A stretch of 12,085 bases of DNA from Chloroflexota bacterium. GTDB lineage: Bacteria; Chloroflexota; Dehalococcoidia; DSTF01; JACRBR01. The stretch lies in NCBI GenBank assembly GCA_021813085.1, contig JAKAMA010000036.1:1-12085 (forward strand), in the 5' to 3' direction. Under the pieces are notes generated by a model. The model saw nothing but the letters and a program-made list of their open reading frames with translations. It did not search any database and was not told the DNA's origin. Shown in pieces: positions 1 to 6,386 of this stretch (position 1 is its first letter; each line of letters opens with the position of its first letter). A program made the position numbers and the translations under genes.

Positions 1-777
1 TATCGCTGGTTGCGGCTCGAAGGCGTGATGCAGGACGACCCGCTGGCGAACGTGCGCCTGCCAAAGCAGCCGCGCCGTCTGCCGCACGCGCTGACGCTCG
101 ACGACATCACGGCGCTCATTGCCGCGGCCGGCGGGGATGCGCCGGCGGACCTGCGCGACCGCGCGCTGCTCGAGTTGATGTATGCGTCGGGGCTGCGCGT
201 GAGCGAGGCGCACGCGCTGGACGTCGGCCACGTGGACCTCGAACAGCGCACGGCGCTGGTGCATGGCAAGGGCAACAAGGAGCGCATGGTCGTGATGGGC
301 GAGCCGGCGCGTCGCGCGCTGGCCCGCTACCTGCGCGATGGGCGCGGGCAACTGATGACACCCACCACCCCACGCGGGGCGAGCCTCGCGCCGGAGCTTC
401 CGTCGCCGTCTGCCGGGCGAGCGGATCATGCCAGCGGCCTGCGGGGCGTGCAGGCCGCCCTGTTCGTGAACCGGAACGGCGGACGGCTCTCGCAGCGTCG
501 CATCCAGCTCATCGTCCGCAAGTACGCGCTGGCGGCAGGCATCGACGAGCGGGTGCATCCACACCTGCTGCGCCATACCTTCGCGACGCACCTGCTCGAT
601 GGCGGCGCCGAACTGCGGGTCGTGCAGGAGCTGCTGGGACACGCGAACCCCAACACCACCCAGATCTACCTGCACGTCACCGAGGAGCGGCAGCGGACGG
701 TCGTCGAGCGCTCGCTCGACGGCGTCGCCGAGGTGGAGGCGGCGCGCCGGGCGCTGGCGCGCCGCCGCGGAGGCTGA
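1..777 (+). CDS. Tyrosine recombinase, XerC/XerD type (5' partial)
   Basis: Site-specific tyrosine recombinase, most likely a Xer protein that resolves chromosome dimers at dif in the cytoplasm. The frame is open to base 1, and the first codons read YRWL, as in the linker after the N-terminal core-binding domain of Xer proteins; that domain and the start codon lie outside the window. The TTG at 10 is therefore not the real start. The full catalytic set is visible: Arg (196-198, in ASGLRVSEA), Lys (268-270, in HGKGNKER), His-x-x-Arg (562 and 571, in HLLRHTFATHLLDGG), His (640, in LLGHANPNTTQ) and the nucleophile Tyr (667-669). An unusual Pro/Ser/Ala/Gly-rich stretch of about 34 codons (352-453) separates the Lys region from the helix beginning ALFVNRNGG; E. 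coli XerC/D have only a short linker there. The gene is probably active. XerC and XerD cannot be told apart from this fragment, and an integrase paralogue remains possible. Confidence 0.93.
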   Translation, partial: YRWLRLEGVMQDDPLANVRLPKQPRRLPHALTLDDITALIAAAGGDAPADLRDRALLELMYASGLRVSEAHALDVGHVDLEQRTALVHGKGNKERMVVMGEPARRALARYLRDGRGQLMTPTTPRGASLAPELPSPSAGRADHASGLRGVQAALFVNRNGGRLSQRRIQLIVRKYALAAGIDERVHPHLLRHTFATHLLDGGAELRVVQELLGHANPNTTQIYLHVTEERQRTVVERSLDGVAEVEAARRALARRRGG

Positions 778-783
778 CGCGGC

Positions 784-839
784 TCGACAAACGGGTGTGC
801 GGCCTCGTACACTTGTAGTTGATTCGTTCAGTCTACAAT
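784..839 (+). promoter_or_regulatory. Candidate promoter region with TTGTAG/CTACAA inverted repeat
   Basis: This short, relatively AT-rich gap between the recombinase and the small protein gene has two overlapping sigma-70-like candidates. One is TCGACA (784-789), 18 bp, TACACT (808-813). The other is TTGTAG (813-818), 15 bp, TACAAT (834-839), whose spacer is short. A perfect 6-bp inverted repeat, TTGTAG (813-818) and CTACAA (833-838) with a 14-bp spacer, covers the start region of the first candidate and could be an operator. The -35/-10 assignments and the operator idea are inferred from sequence only. Confidence 0.45.
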
Positions 840-862
840 GTCAAGAAAGAGGGAAAGCCGCC

Positions 863-1153
863 ATGCCGCTGTACTTCGTCGAGCACAAGCACACCATCGA
901 GGCGTGCCCCACGCAGAAGCCGGAGATGATGATGATGCTCGGCAAGCACGTCAGCGAGCCGAACGCTGCCACGTACGGCATCAGGATCCTGGCCGACATC
1001 GTCCACCCGGGCGAGCACCGCATGAACATGGTGCTGGAGGCCGACTCGCAGGAGCCCATCGACAAGTTCATGCAGCCGTTCGGCATGGTTGGCAGCATCG
1101 AGGTGAAGCAAGTCTCGACGTGCGAGCAGGTCGTCGCGACGGGGAAGTGCTGA
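863..1153 (+). CDS. Small Cys/His-containing protein, possible dimeric alpha/beta-barrel (DUF3303-like)
   Basis: A 96-residue cytoplasmic protein with no signal peptide or membrane segment. The ATG at 863 is preceded by GAGGG (849-853) with a 9-nt spacer, and a candidate promoter lies just upstream, so the gene looks real. The pattern is an N-terminal strand (PLYFVEHKH), a helix, a strand with HPGEHRMNMVLEA, a helix (EPIDKFMQPF) and a final strand (SIEVKQVST). This resembles small ferredoxin-like alpha+beta-barrel families such as DUF3303, but I cannot name the family with confidence. It has His8, His10, Cys15, His30, His49, His52, Cys88 and the C-terminal Cys96, many for its size, so metal or redox chemistry is possible but unproven. 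There is also a run of four methionines at residues 22-25. It appears to be a single-gene unit: rnc downstream has its own promoter. Confidence 0.82.
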   Translation: MPLYFVEHKHTIEACPTQKPEMMMMLGKHVSEPNAATYGIRILADIVHPGEHRMNMVLEADSQEPIDKFMQPFGMVGSIEVKQVSTCEQVVATGKC

Positions 1154-1298
1154 CGCCGGCCCGGGCGAGAGGTGCGCGCCTGCCCGATGGATCGTGCGCT
1201 GCCAACCGCTGCGCGCCCGGCCCGTGCGCGTCGGCCCCAGACGCGGCAACACGGCAGACGGTCCGATATCGAGTGGCCCGGCATACCGCCTGGTCGTC
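1154..1298. other. Intergenic spacer after the small protein gene
   Basis: No gene, no clear intrinsic terminator and no RNA gene can be recognised here. It is GC-rich with several short, imperfect self-complementary stretches but no T-run. Overlapping open frames cross it on both strands, as expected by chance in DNA of this composition. Confidence 0.5.
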
Positions 1299-1327
1299 TT
1301 GACACCGGGATCGGTGCTACCTATGCT
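1299..1327 (+). promoter_or_regulatory. Sigma-70-type promoter of the rnc-smc operon
   Basis: A consensus -35 hexamer TTGACA (1299-1304) is followed by a 17-bp spacer and the -10 hexamer TATGCT (1322-1327). Transcription would start near 1334, leaving an untranslated leader of about 230 nt before the rnc TTG codon. This is the best match to the housekeeping consensus on the + strand of this window. The match is seen directly; its activity is inferred. Confidence 0.75.
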
Positions 1328-1333
1328 AAGCGC

Positions 1334-1566
1334 GGCCTGGCGGCGAGTGGGTGCATCGGACTGGCGGACGTGCGGGACGGAGCCCGATGGCCGCAACCGG
1401 ACGGAGCGGGAGAAGCGCGCTCGGCGCGTGTGTGAGGATGCGTGCCGCGTCGGGCCGGGTTTCCGTCGCCCTGTTGGATTGCAGCCGCACACGGCCGCCT
1501 CGGGCTGTCGCGGGTGATGCAGGTCGCGGCGCCGCGAATCCGGCCGCGACGGCGCGAGGTGGCACG
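1334..1566 (+). promoter_or_regulatory. Long 5' leader of rnc with RBS-proximal hairpin
   Basis: The stretch between the predicted transcription start and the rnc start codon has no supported gene. Close to the ribosome-binding site, GTCGCGGC (1523-1530) can pair perfectly with GCCGCGAC (1543-1550) across a 12-nt loop. The hairpin ends 5 nt before GAGGTGG (1556-1562). E. coli RNase III cleaves structure in its own leader to limit its synthesis; a similar loop here is only an inference from position and structure. Confidence 0.4.
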
Positions 1567-2268
1567 TTGCCGGACCGGAAAGAGCTTGAGGGGCGTCTTC
1601 ATCTCAAGTTCAAGCACCCGCAACTGCTCCGGCAGGCGCTCGTCCACACGTCGTACCTCAACGAGAACCCCGGGATCGGTACCGGCTCGAACGAGCGGCT
1701 CGAGTTTCTCGGGGACGCGGCGCTCGGTATCGTCGTCGCGCACCAGCTCTACGTCGAGTACCCGGACGTCGACGAGGGGAAGCTGACGGAGCTGCGTGCG
1801 TTCCTCGTCCGCCGCGACACGCTGGCGCGGGCGGCGGCGCGCTTCGACCTGGGCGACTACCTCCAGCTCGGCCGCGGCGAGGACGCGGCCGGCGGCCGCA
1901 AGCGCCCGACGAACCTGGCGCGCGCGTACGAAGCGCTGGTGGGCGCGATCTTCCTCGATGGCGGCATCGCGAAGACGCGTGCGTTCATCAAGCGCAGTCT
2001 GGCGGACGAGTTCGCGAAGCTGCGCAACAGCGGCATGCCCCACGACCCGAAGTCGCGCCTGCAGGAAGTGATACAGTCGCGCTGGCAGACCACGCCATCG
2101 TACAAGGTGCTGAAGACCGAGGGCCCCGACCACGCGCGCCGCTTTACCGTCCAGGTGATCGTAGGCGGCAAGCCGTTGGGTACCGGAGAGGGACGCAGCA
2201 AACAGATGGCTGAGAAGGCCGCGGCGCAGGCGGCGCTGAACGAGATCGAGCAGCAGGAGATCGCCTAG
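1567..2268 (+). CDS. rnc: Ribonuclease III
   Basis: Double-strand-specific endoribonuclease for rRNA and mRNA processing, active as a dimer. I place the start at TTG 1567, preceded by GAGGTGG (1556-1562). This gives 233 residues, normal for the family; earlier in-frame starts add a low-complexity Arg/Ala-rich tail with no homology character. The RNase III signature ERLEFLGDA is at residues 43-51 with Glu43, Glu46 and Asp50. The helix carrying the second metal-binding pair reads NLARAYEALVGAIFLDGG (116-133): Glu122 matches the essential E. coli Glu117, but the position of E. coli Asp114 is Arg119. A double-stranded-RNA-binding domain spans about 160-226, ending in the expected GRSKQMAEKAAAQAAL helix. 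It is the first gene of an operon with smc, and its stop is one base before the smc start. Overall fold and family are certain; catalysis is likely but altered at one metal ligand. Confidence 0.95.
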   Translation: MPDRKELEGRLHLKFKHPQLLRQALVHTSYLNENPGIGTGSNERLEFLGDAALGIVVAHQLYVEYPDVDEGKLTELRAFLVRRDTLARAAARFDLGDYLQLGRGEDAAGGRKRPTNLARAYEALVGAIFLDGGIAKTRAFIKRSLADEFAKLRNSGMPHDPKSRLQEVIQSRWQTTPSYKVLKTEGPDHARRFTVQVIVGGKPLGTGEGRSKQMAEKAAAQAALNEIEQQEIA

Positions 2269-2269
2269 C

Positions 2270-5200
2270 GTGTACCTGAAACGGCTCGACGTGCAGGGAT
2301 TCAAGAGCTTCGCCAACAAGACGGCGCTGGAGTTTGGCACCGGCGTCACGTGCATCGTCGGACCGAATGGCTGCGGCAAGACGAACGTCGCCGACTCGCT
2401 GCGCTGGGTGCTCGGCGAGCACGCCAGCCGCACGCTGCGGGCGCGCAAGACCGAAGATGTGATCTTCGCCGGCAGCGACAAGCGCGCGCCGATGGGCCTC
2501 GCCGAAGTGAGCATCACGCTCGACAACAGCGGGCAGTGGCTCCCCATCGACTACAGCGAGGTCGTCGTGACCCGCCGGGCGTACCGCAACGGCGAAAACG
2601 AGTACTTCATCAACCACGCGCGCGTGCGGCTGCGCGACGTGGTCGAACTGTTCATGCGCGCCCAGGTCGGCCAGAACAGCTACGCGTTCATGGGCCAGGG
2701 CATGGTCGAGCAGGTGCTCAGCCTGCGTCCCGAAGACCGCCGCGCGCTGATCGAGGAGGCGGCGGAGGTCCGGCTGCACCGCACGAAGCTCGAGGAGGCG
2801 CAGTCGAAGCTCAAGGCGACGCGCGAGAACCTCGACCGGGTGCACCTGCTGGTGCGCGAGATCGAGCCGCGGATCACGCAGCTCGAGCGCCAGGCCGGAC
2901 GGGCGGTGAAGTACCAGGAGCTGGCGCGCGAGCTCGCCGCGACGCTCCACGTCTGGTACGCGCACCAGTGGCAGGAGGTCAACGAGCACCTGCTCGCCGC
3001 CATCGCCGCGTTCGACCAGCGCACGGAGGAGTTCCAGCGCCACCGCGCCGCCGCGCAGGCCGACGAAGCCGCGATCGCGCAGCTCCGTGCTGCCATCGAC
3101 GAGCGCCGGCGCGAGATCGCGCGGCGCGACGAGCGGCTGCGCAGCCTCCAGGACTACGCGCGTGACCTGGAGCGCCGCGCCGCGCTCGATGCCGAGCGTG
3201 AGACCCTGCTGCGCGAGCGCGTCGACGAGCTGACGGCGGAACTGGCCGCGCTGCGTGAGGACGAGGCCGCGCAGGCGACGCTCACGCGTGTGATCGAGAC
3301 CTCGGAGCGCGAGGCCGCGCTGGCGCAGGCCCGCGACACGCTGGCGCAGACGCGGGCATCGCTCGCCGAGGTCGAGAAGGGGCTGCTGCGCGTGCAGCGC
3401 GACGCGCTGGCGCACGAGCAGGCCGCGGCGGCGGAGCGCATGGCGGCGGAGGCGCTCGCTCGCCGCATCACGGACAGTGACGACCGCATCGCCCGGCTGC
3501 GCCGCGAGGCGTCCGCGCAGGTGGAAGAGCGCAGGAAGACCCTCGGCGAGCTGGCGGGGTGGGCGCGCGAGTACCGGCGCCTCCTCGGCGACGTCCGGGC
3601 GCTCGAGCCGCGGATCGACGCGGTGGTGGCCGAGCGCGCGTCGCTCGCCTCGACGGTCGAACGGGAACGACGTGACCACGGCGCGCTCGAAAGCGAAGTC
3701 CGCGGTCTGCGCGCGCAGATCGAGGCCCTGCAGGCGCGGCTCGAGCTGATGGAGAAGCTCGACGTGCAGCCGCTGACGCCAGATGCGGGGATCCGGATGA
3801 TCCTCGAAGCAGGCGGTGTGCTCAAGCGCCAGACCGTCCCCGAAGACATCGAGTTGCGCGGCGTGCTGGGGCTCGTCGGACAGATCGTGAAGGTACCACC
3901 GGGGCTCGAGAAGGCAATCGAAGCCGCACTCGCCGACAGCCTGTTCGCGGTTGTGCTGCAGCGGCAGGCTGACCTGCGGCCCGTGCTCGACCTGCTGCTG
4001 ACCGGCGACGCGGGCCGTGCGACGCTCTACGCGCTGGACGAGCTGCAGGAAGTGCGCCCCTTTCACCTCATGAAAGAGCGCGGCGTGCTTGGCGTCGCAT
4101 CGCAGCTCGTGCGTTGCGACGGCAGGTACCGCAAGCTCATCGACACGCTGCTCGGGCGCACCGTGGTCGTCGAAGACCAGGCGCTGGCGCAGCGCGTCGT
4201 GCGGCGCGGCATGGCGCAGGCGGTCGCCACGCTCGACGGCGTGCTGCTGCGGCCGGTTGGCTCCGTCGCCGCGGGCTCGCTCTCCAGCGTGCAGGCATCG
4301 TTTGTGCGCGAGCGCGAGGTGAACGACATCCCGCAGCAGTTGGCCGAACTGCGGCCGCGGCTCGAAGAGCGCGAAGAGACGCTCCAGCGCACGGCTGCGG
4401 CCCTCGACGACGCCCAGCGGCGGCACGAGGAGCTGGGAGCCACCCTCGAGGCGCTGCGCGAGCAGCGGGCGCGCGCCGAGAACGGGCTTGCGGCCGCGAA
4501 GGGCGGTCTCGGCGCGTTCCGGTTACGCCTGCACGCGATGCGTGCAAACGCCGTCCGCTCGGCACAGGAGATGGAGCGGCTCGCCACCGCGCGCGCCCAG
4601 GCGGCGCACGACCACGCCGCCGCGGAAGCCGCGGCCGGGGATGCCGTACGCCAGGAGCAGGCGGAGCGCCAGGCAGCCGTGGCGCTGGAGTTGCGGCGGG
4701 CGTCGCTGACCGACGAGGCGAGCGAGCAGGCAGCGAACGTAGCGCACCTCGATGGCGCGCTGCGCACGGAGCAGCAGGCGGGTGCGGGTGACCGCATCAA
4801 CCGCGAGCGGCTGGCACGGCAGATCGCGGCGAAGCAGGAGCAGCAGGAGCGGATCATCGCCGAGACCCAGGCGATCGCGTCGCGCCACGCGGCGACGCGG
4901 CGTGAGTTGGGCGAGCAGTCCGGCGAGATCGCCGCGCTCGAGTCGGAGCTTGAGCCGGCGCGCCGGGAGCTGGCCCAGCTCGAGTCACGCGAGCGCGCCC
5001 TCACCGCCGAGTTGGCCGACGCCAACGCCTCCATGCGGACGGCGGAGCGCGCCCTCTTCGACGCCGAGAACGACGTGCGTATCCGTCGTGACGAGCTGGA
5101 GGCGCTGCGTCAGAGCCTGGAAGCGGAGGGCTTCGTCGCGACCGCGGACGGCGAGGTCGAGCGCGCGCCGGAACCGGAGCCGGAGGGCGGCGCCGCACTC

Positions 5201-5968
5201 ATGGAGACCGAAGCGGCGGAGGTTGCCGAGGGATTGCCGACGTGGTTGCGCACGGACGACGGGCCCGCCCTGCCGCCGGTCCGCGGCGGCTCGACGATCA
5301 ACCCGACGGAGGTGCGCGACCGCATCGCCGACCTGCGGGCACAGATCCGCGCGCTCGGTCCGGTGAACGAACAGGCGGCGACGGACTACACCGAGAGCCG
5401 CGAGCGGTACGACTTCCTGACCGGCCAGCTCGCCGACCTCAAACAGGCGGAGGAGCAGCTCAACCAGGCGATCGGCGAGCTCGAGGTCGTGATACGCGAC
5501 CGATTCCGCACCACGTTCAAGCTCGTGAACCGCGAGTTCGAACGCTACTTCAGCGCCTTCTTCCGTGGCGGCACCGCGCGGCTCGAGCTGGGCGAGACCG
5601 ACGAAGACGGGCTGCCGGGCATCGAGATCGTCGCGCAGCCGCCGGGAAAGAAGCTCGGCTCGCTCGCGCTGCTGTCGGGCGGCGAGCGGTCCCTGACGGC
5701 GGTCGCACTGCTCTTCGCTCTGTTGCAGGCCAATCCATCGCCGATTTGCGTGCTCGACGAGGTCGATGCCGCGCTCGACGAGGCGAACGTCGGCCGCTTC
5801 GTCGAGGAGCTGCGCGAGCTGTCGAAGCGCACGCAGTTCATCATCATCACGCACAACCGGCGGACGATCGAGACGGCGGACACGATCTACGGCGTGTCGA
5901 TGGGCGCGGACAGCGTCTCGCGCGTCCTCAGCCTGCGGCTGGCGGACGTGGAGGAGGACCTCGACTGA
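2270..5968 (+). CDS. smc: Chromosome segregation protein SMC
   Basis: ATPase that forms the arms of the condensin-like SMC-ScpAB complex and compacts and segregates the chromosome. The 1232-residue length is normal for bacterial SMC. GTG 2270 is the start: AGGAGA (2255-2260) lies 9 nt upstream inside the end of rnc, so translation is probably coupled. Order of parts: N-terminal head with Walker A GPNGCGKT (31-38) and Q-loop (Gln143); first coiled coil (about 165-515); hinge (about 531-668); second coiled coil (about 690-955); C-terminal head with signature LSGGER (1135-1140), Walker B VLDEVD (1161-1166, Asp1163/Glu1164) and switch His1195. Two oddities: an acidic, Pro/Gly-rich segment of about 45 residues (958-1005, with EPEPEGG and WLRTDDGPALPP) interrupts the C-terminal coil, and the end of the hinge reads RPVGSVAAGS rather than the usual Gly-Gly-rich motif. 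No scpA or scpB is nearby. Confidence 0.97.
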   Translation: MYLKRLDVQGFKSFANKTALEFGTGVTCIVGPNGCGKTNVADSLRWVLGEHASRTLRARKTEDVIFAGSDKRAPMGLAEVSITLDNSGQWLPIDYSEVVVTRRAYRNGENEYFINHARVRLRDVVELFMRAQVGQNSYAFMGQGMVEQVLSLRPEDRRALIEEAAEVRLHRTKLEEAQSKLKATRENLDRVHLLVREIEPRITQLERQAGRAVKYQELARELAATLHVWYAHQWQEVNEHLLAAIAAFDQRTEEFQRHRAAAQADEAAIAQLRAAIDERRREIARRDERLRSLQDYARDLERRAALDAERETLLRERVDELTAELAALREDEAAQATLTRVIETSEREAALAQARDTLAQTRASLAEVEKGLLRVQRDALAHEQAAAAERMAAEALARRITDSDDRIARLRREASAQVEERRKTLGELAGWAREYRRLLGDVRALEPRIDAVVAERASLASTVERERRDHGALESEVRGLRAQIEALQARLELMEKLDVQPLTPDAGIRMILEAGGVLKRQTVPEDIELRGVLGLVGQIVKVPPGLEKAIEAALADSLFAVVLQRQADLRPVLDLLLTGDAGRATLYALDELQEVRPFHLMKERGVLGVASQLVRCDGRYRKLIDTLLGRTVVVEDQALAQRVVRRGMAQAVATLDGVLLRPVGSVAAGSLSSVQASFVREREVNDIPQQLAELRPRLEEREETLQRTAAALDDAQRRHEELGATLEALREQRARAENGLAAAKGGLGAFRLRLHAMRANAVRSAQEMERLATARAQAAHDHAAAEAAAGDAVRQEQAERQAAVALELRRASLTDEASEQAANVAHLDGALRTEQQAGAGDRINRERLARQIAAKQEQQERIIAETQAIASRHAATRRELGEQSGEIAALESELEPARRELAQLESRERALTAELADANASMRTAERALFDAENDVRIRRDELEALRQSLEAEGFVATADGEVERAPEPEPEGGAALMETEAAEVAEGLPTWLRTDDGPALPPVRGGSTINPTEVRDRIADLRAQIRALGPVNEQAATDYTESRERYDFLTGQLADLKQAEEQLNQAIGELEVVIRDRFRTTFKLVNREFERYFSAFFRGGTARLELGETDEDGLPGIEIVAQPPGKKLGSLALLSGGERSLTAVALLFALLQANPSPICVLDEVDAALDEANVGRFVEELRELSKRTQFIIITHNRRTIETADTIYGVSMGADSVSRVLSLRLADVEEDLD

Positions 5969-6013
5969 GCCTTGCGCCCCTCCGGGACGCCAACGCTGGC
6001 ATGCCGGCTGCGC

Positions 6014-6043
6014 TTGTTGCGTTGCCCCGCGCGATGCTACGCT
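6014..6043 (+). promoter_or_regulatory. Candidate promoter for the T-box thrS transcript
   Basis: TTGTTG (6014-6019), an 18-bp spacer and TACGCT (6038-6043), with an extended -10 TG at 6035-6036. The expected start near 6050 lies just before Stem I of the T-box leader, which is where a promoter is needed. The hexamers are imperfect but the position supports the call. A weak GCCA/TGGC hairpin after the smc stop (about 5990-6001) lacks a T-run, so some read-through from smc is possible. Confidence 0.55.
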
Positions 6044-6059
6044 GCCGCCGGAACGGCTT

Positions 6060-6323
6060 CGACCGGGACGAGTAGCGGGGCAATCCTCGGCAAAGAGAGG
6101 GCGCGGCTGGTGCGAGCGCCTGCGAGAATGCCGCGAACACCACCCGCGAGCCGCACCCCGAGCGCGAGTCGCAACGCGCGTGTCCGGCGCGTGCGACCGC
6201 GGGTAGGCGGTGCCGCCGGCCGGCGTTATCGGCGTGAACGAAGGGCGGTCGCGAGCGCGGCCGCTAAACGAGGGTGGAACCACGGAGCGCGCCTCCGTCC
6301 CTGCGCGGACGGAGGCGCGCTTT
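6060..6323 (+). ncRNA. T-box riboswitch, threonine-specific, upstream of thrS
   Basis: cis-acting leader that reads the charging state of tRNA-Thr. Stem I is recognisable: AGTA (6070-6073) of the specifier-loop S-turn; GCGG (6074-6077) pairing with CCGC (6131-6134); the AGAGAG and GGCTGGTGCGAG distal-loop motifs (about 6093-6116); then GAAC followed by ACC (6139-6141), a threonine codon followed by A as in known T-boxes. The T-box sequence AGGGTGGAACCACG is at 6271-6284. The antiterminator folds cleanly: AGGG (6271-6274) with CCCT (6299-6302), a 7-nt bulge TGGAACC, and ACGGAG (6282-6287) with CTCCGT (6293-6298). The bulge UGGA would pair with a tRNA ending UCCA. This fold excludes the terminator next to it. 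Uncharged tRNA-Thr should favour read-through into thrS. Motifs and pairings are seen directly; the regulatory behaviour is known for the family. Confidence 0.93.
6287..6323 (+). terminator. T-box-controlled intrinsic terminator
   Basis: A perfect 14-bp stem, GCGCGCCTCCGTCC (6287-6300) and GGACGGAGGCGCGC (6307-6320), has a 6-nt loop and can extend by an A-T pair (6286/6321). Only TTTGT follows, a short U-tract for an intrinsic terminator. The very GC-rich stem may compensate. Its 5' arm shares bases 6287-6302 with the antiterminator, so the two structures are mutually exclusive. Confidence 0.88.
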
Positions 6324-6386
6324 GTCGTCGCTCGCTGCCTGGATGCGCAGGACGCCCGGCAAGCGGCGGATAGGAGAGATGGCACG

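Noticed and set aside
748..770. GGCGCGCC repeated around gggcgct at the end of the recombinase gene as a terminator
   Set aside because: It lies in codons for Ala/Arg residues, is not followed by T residues, and is explained by GC-rich coding sequence.
1351..1566. N-terminal extension of RNase III from an earlier in-frame start
   Set aside because: It would add 72 residues of Arg/Ala/Gly-rich sequence absent from the family. TTG 1567 has a good ribosome-binding site and gives normal length.
2144..4426. 760-codon open frame on the minus strand opposite smc
   Set aside because: Antisense shadow of a high-GC gene; Arg/Leu/Ala-rich with no recognisable domain, while the + strand encodes a full SMC.
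6210..6386. Earlier in-frame start of thrS at 6210, possibly a TGS domain
   Set aside because: This stretch is the T-box antiterminator and terminator; the translated residues do not resemble TGS.
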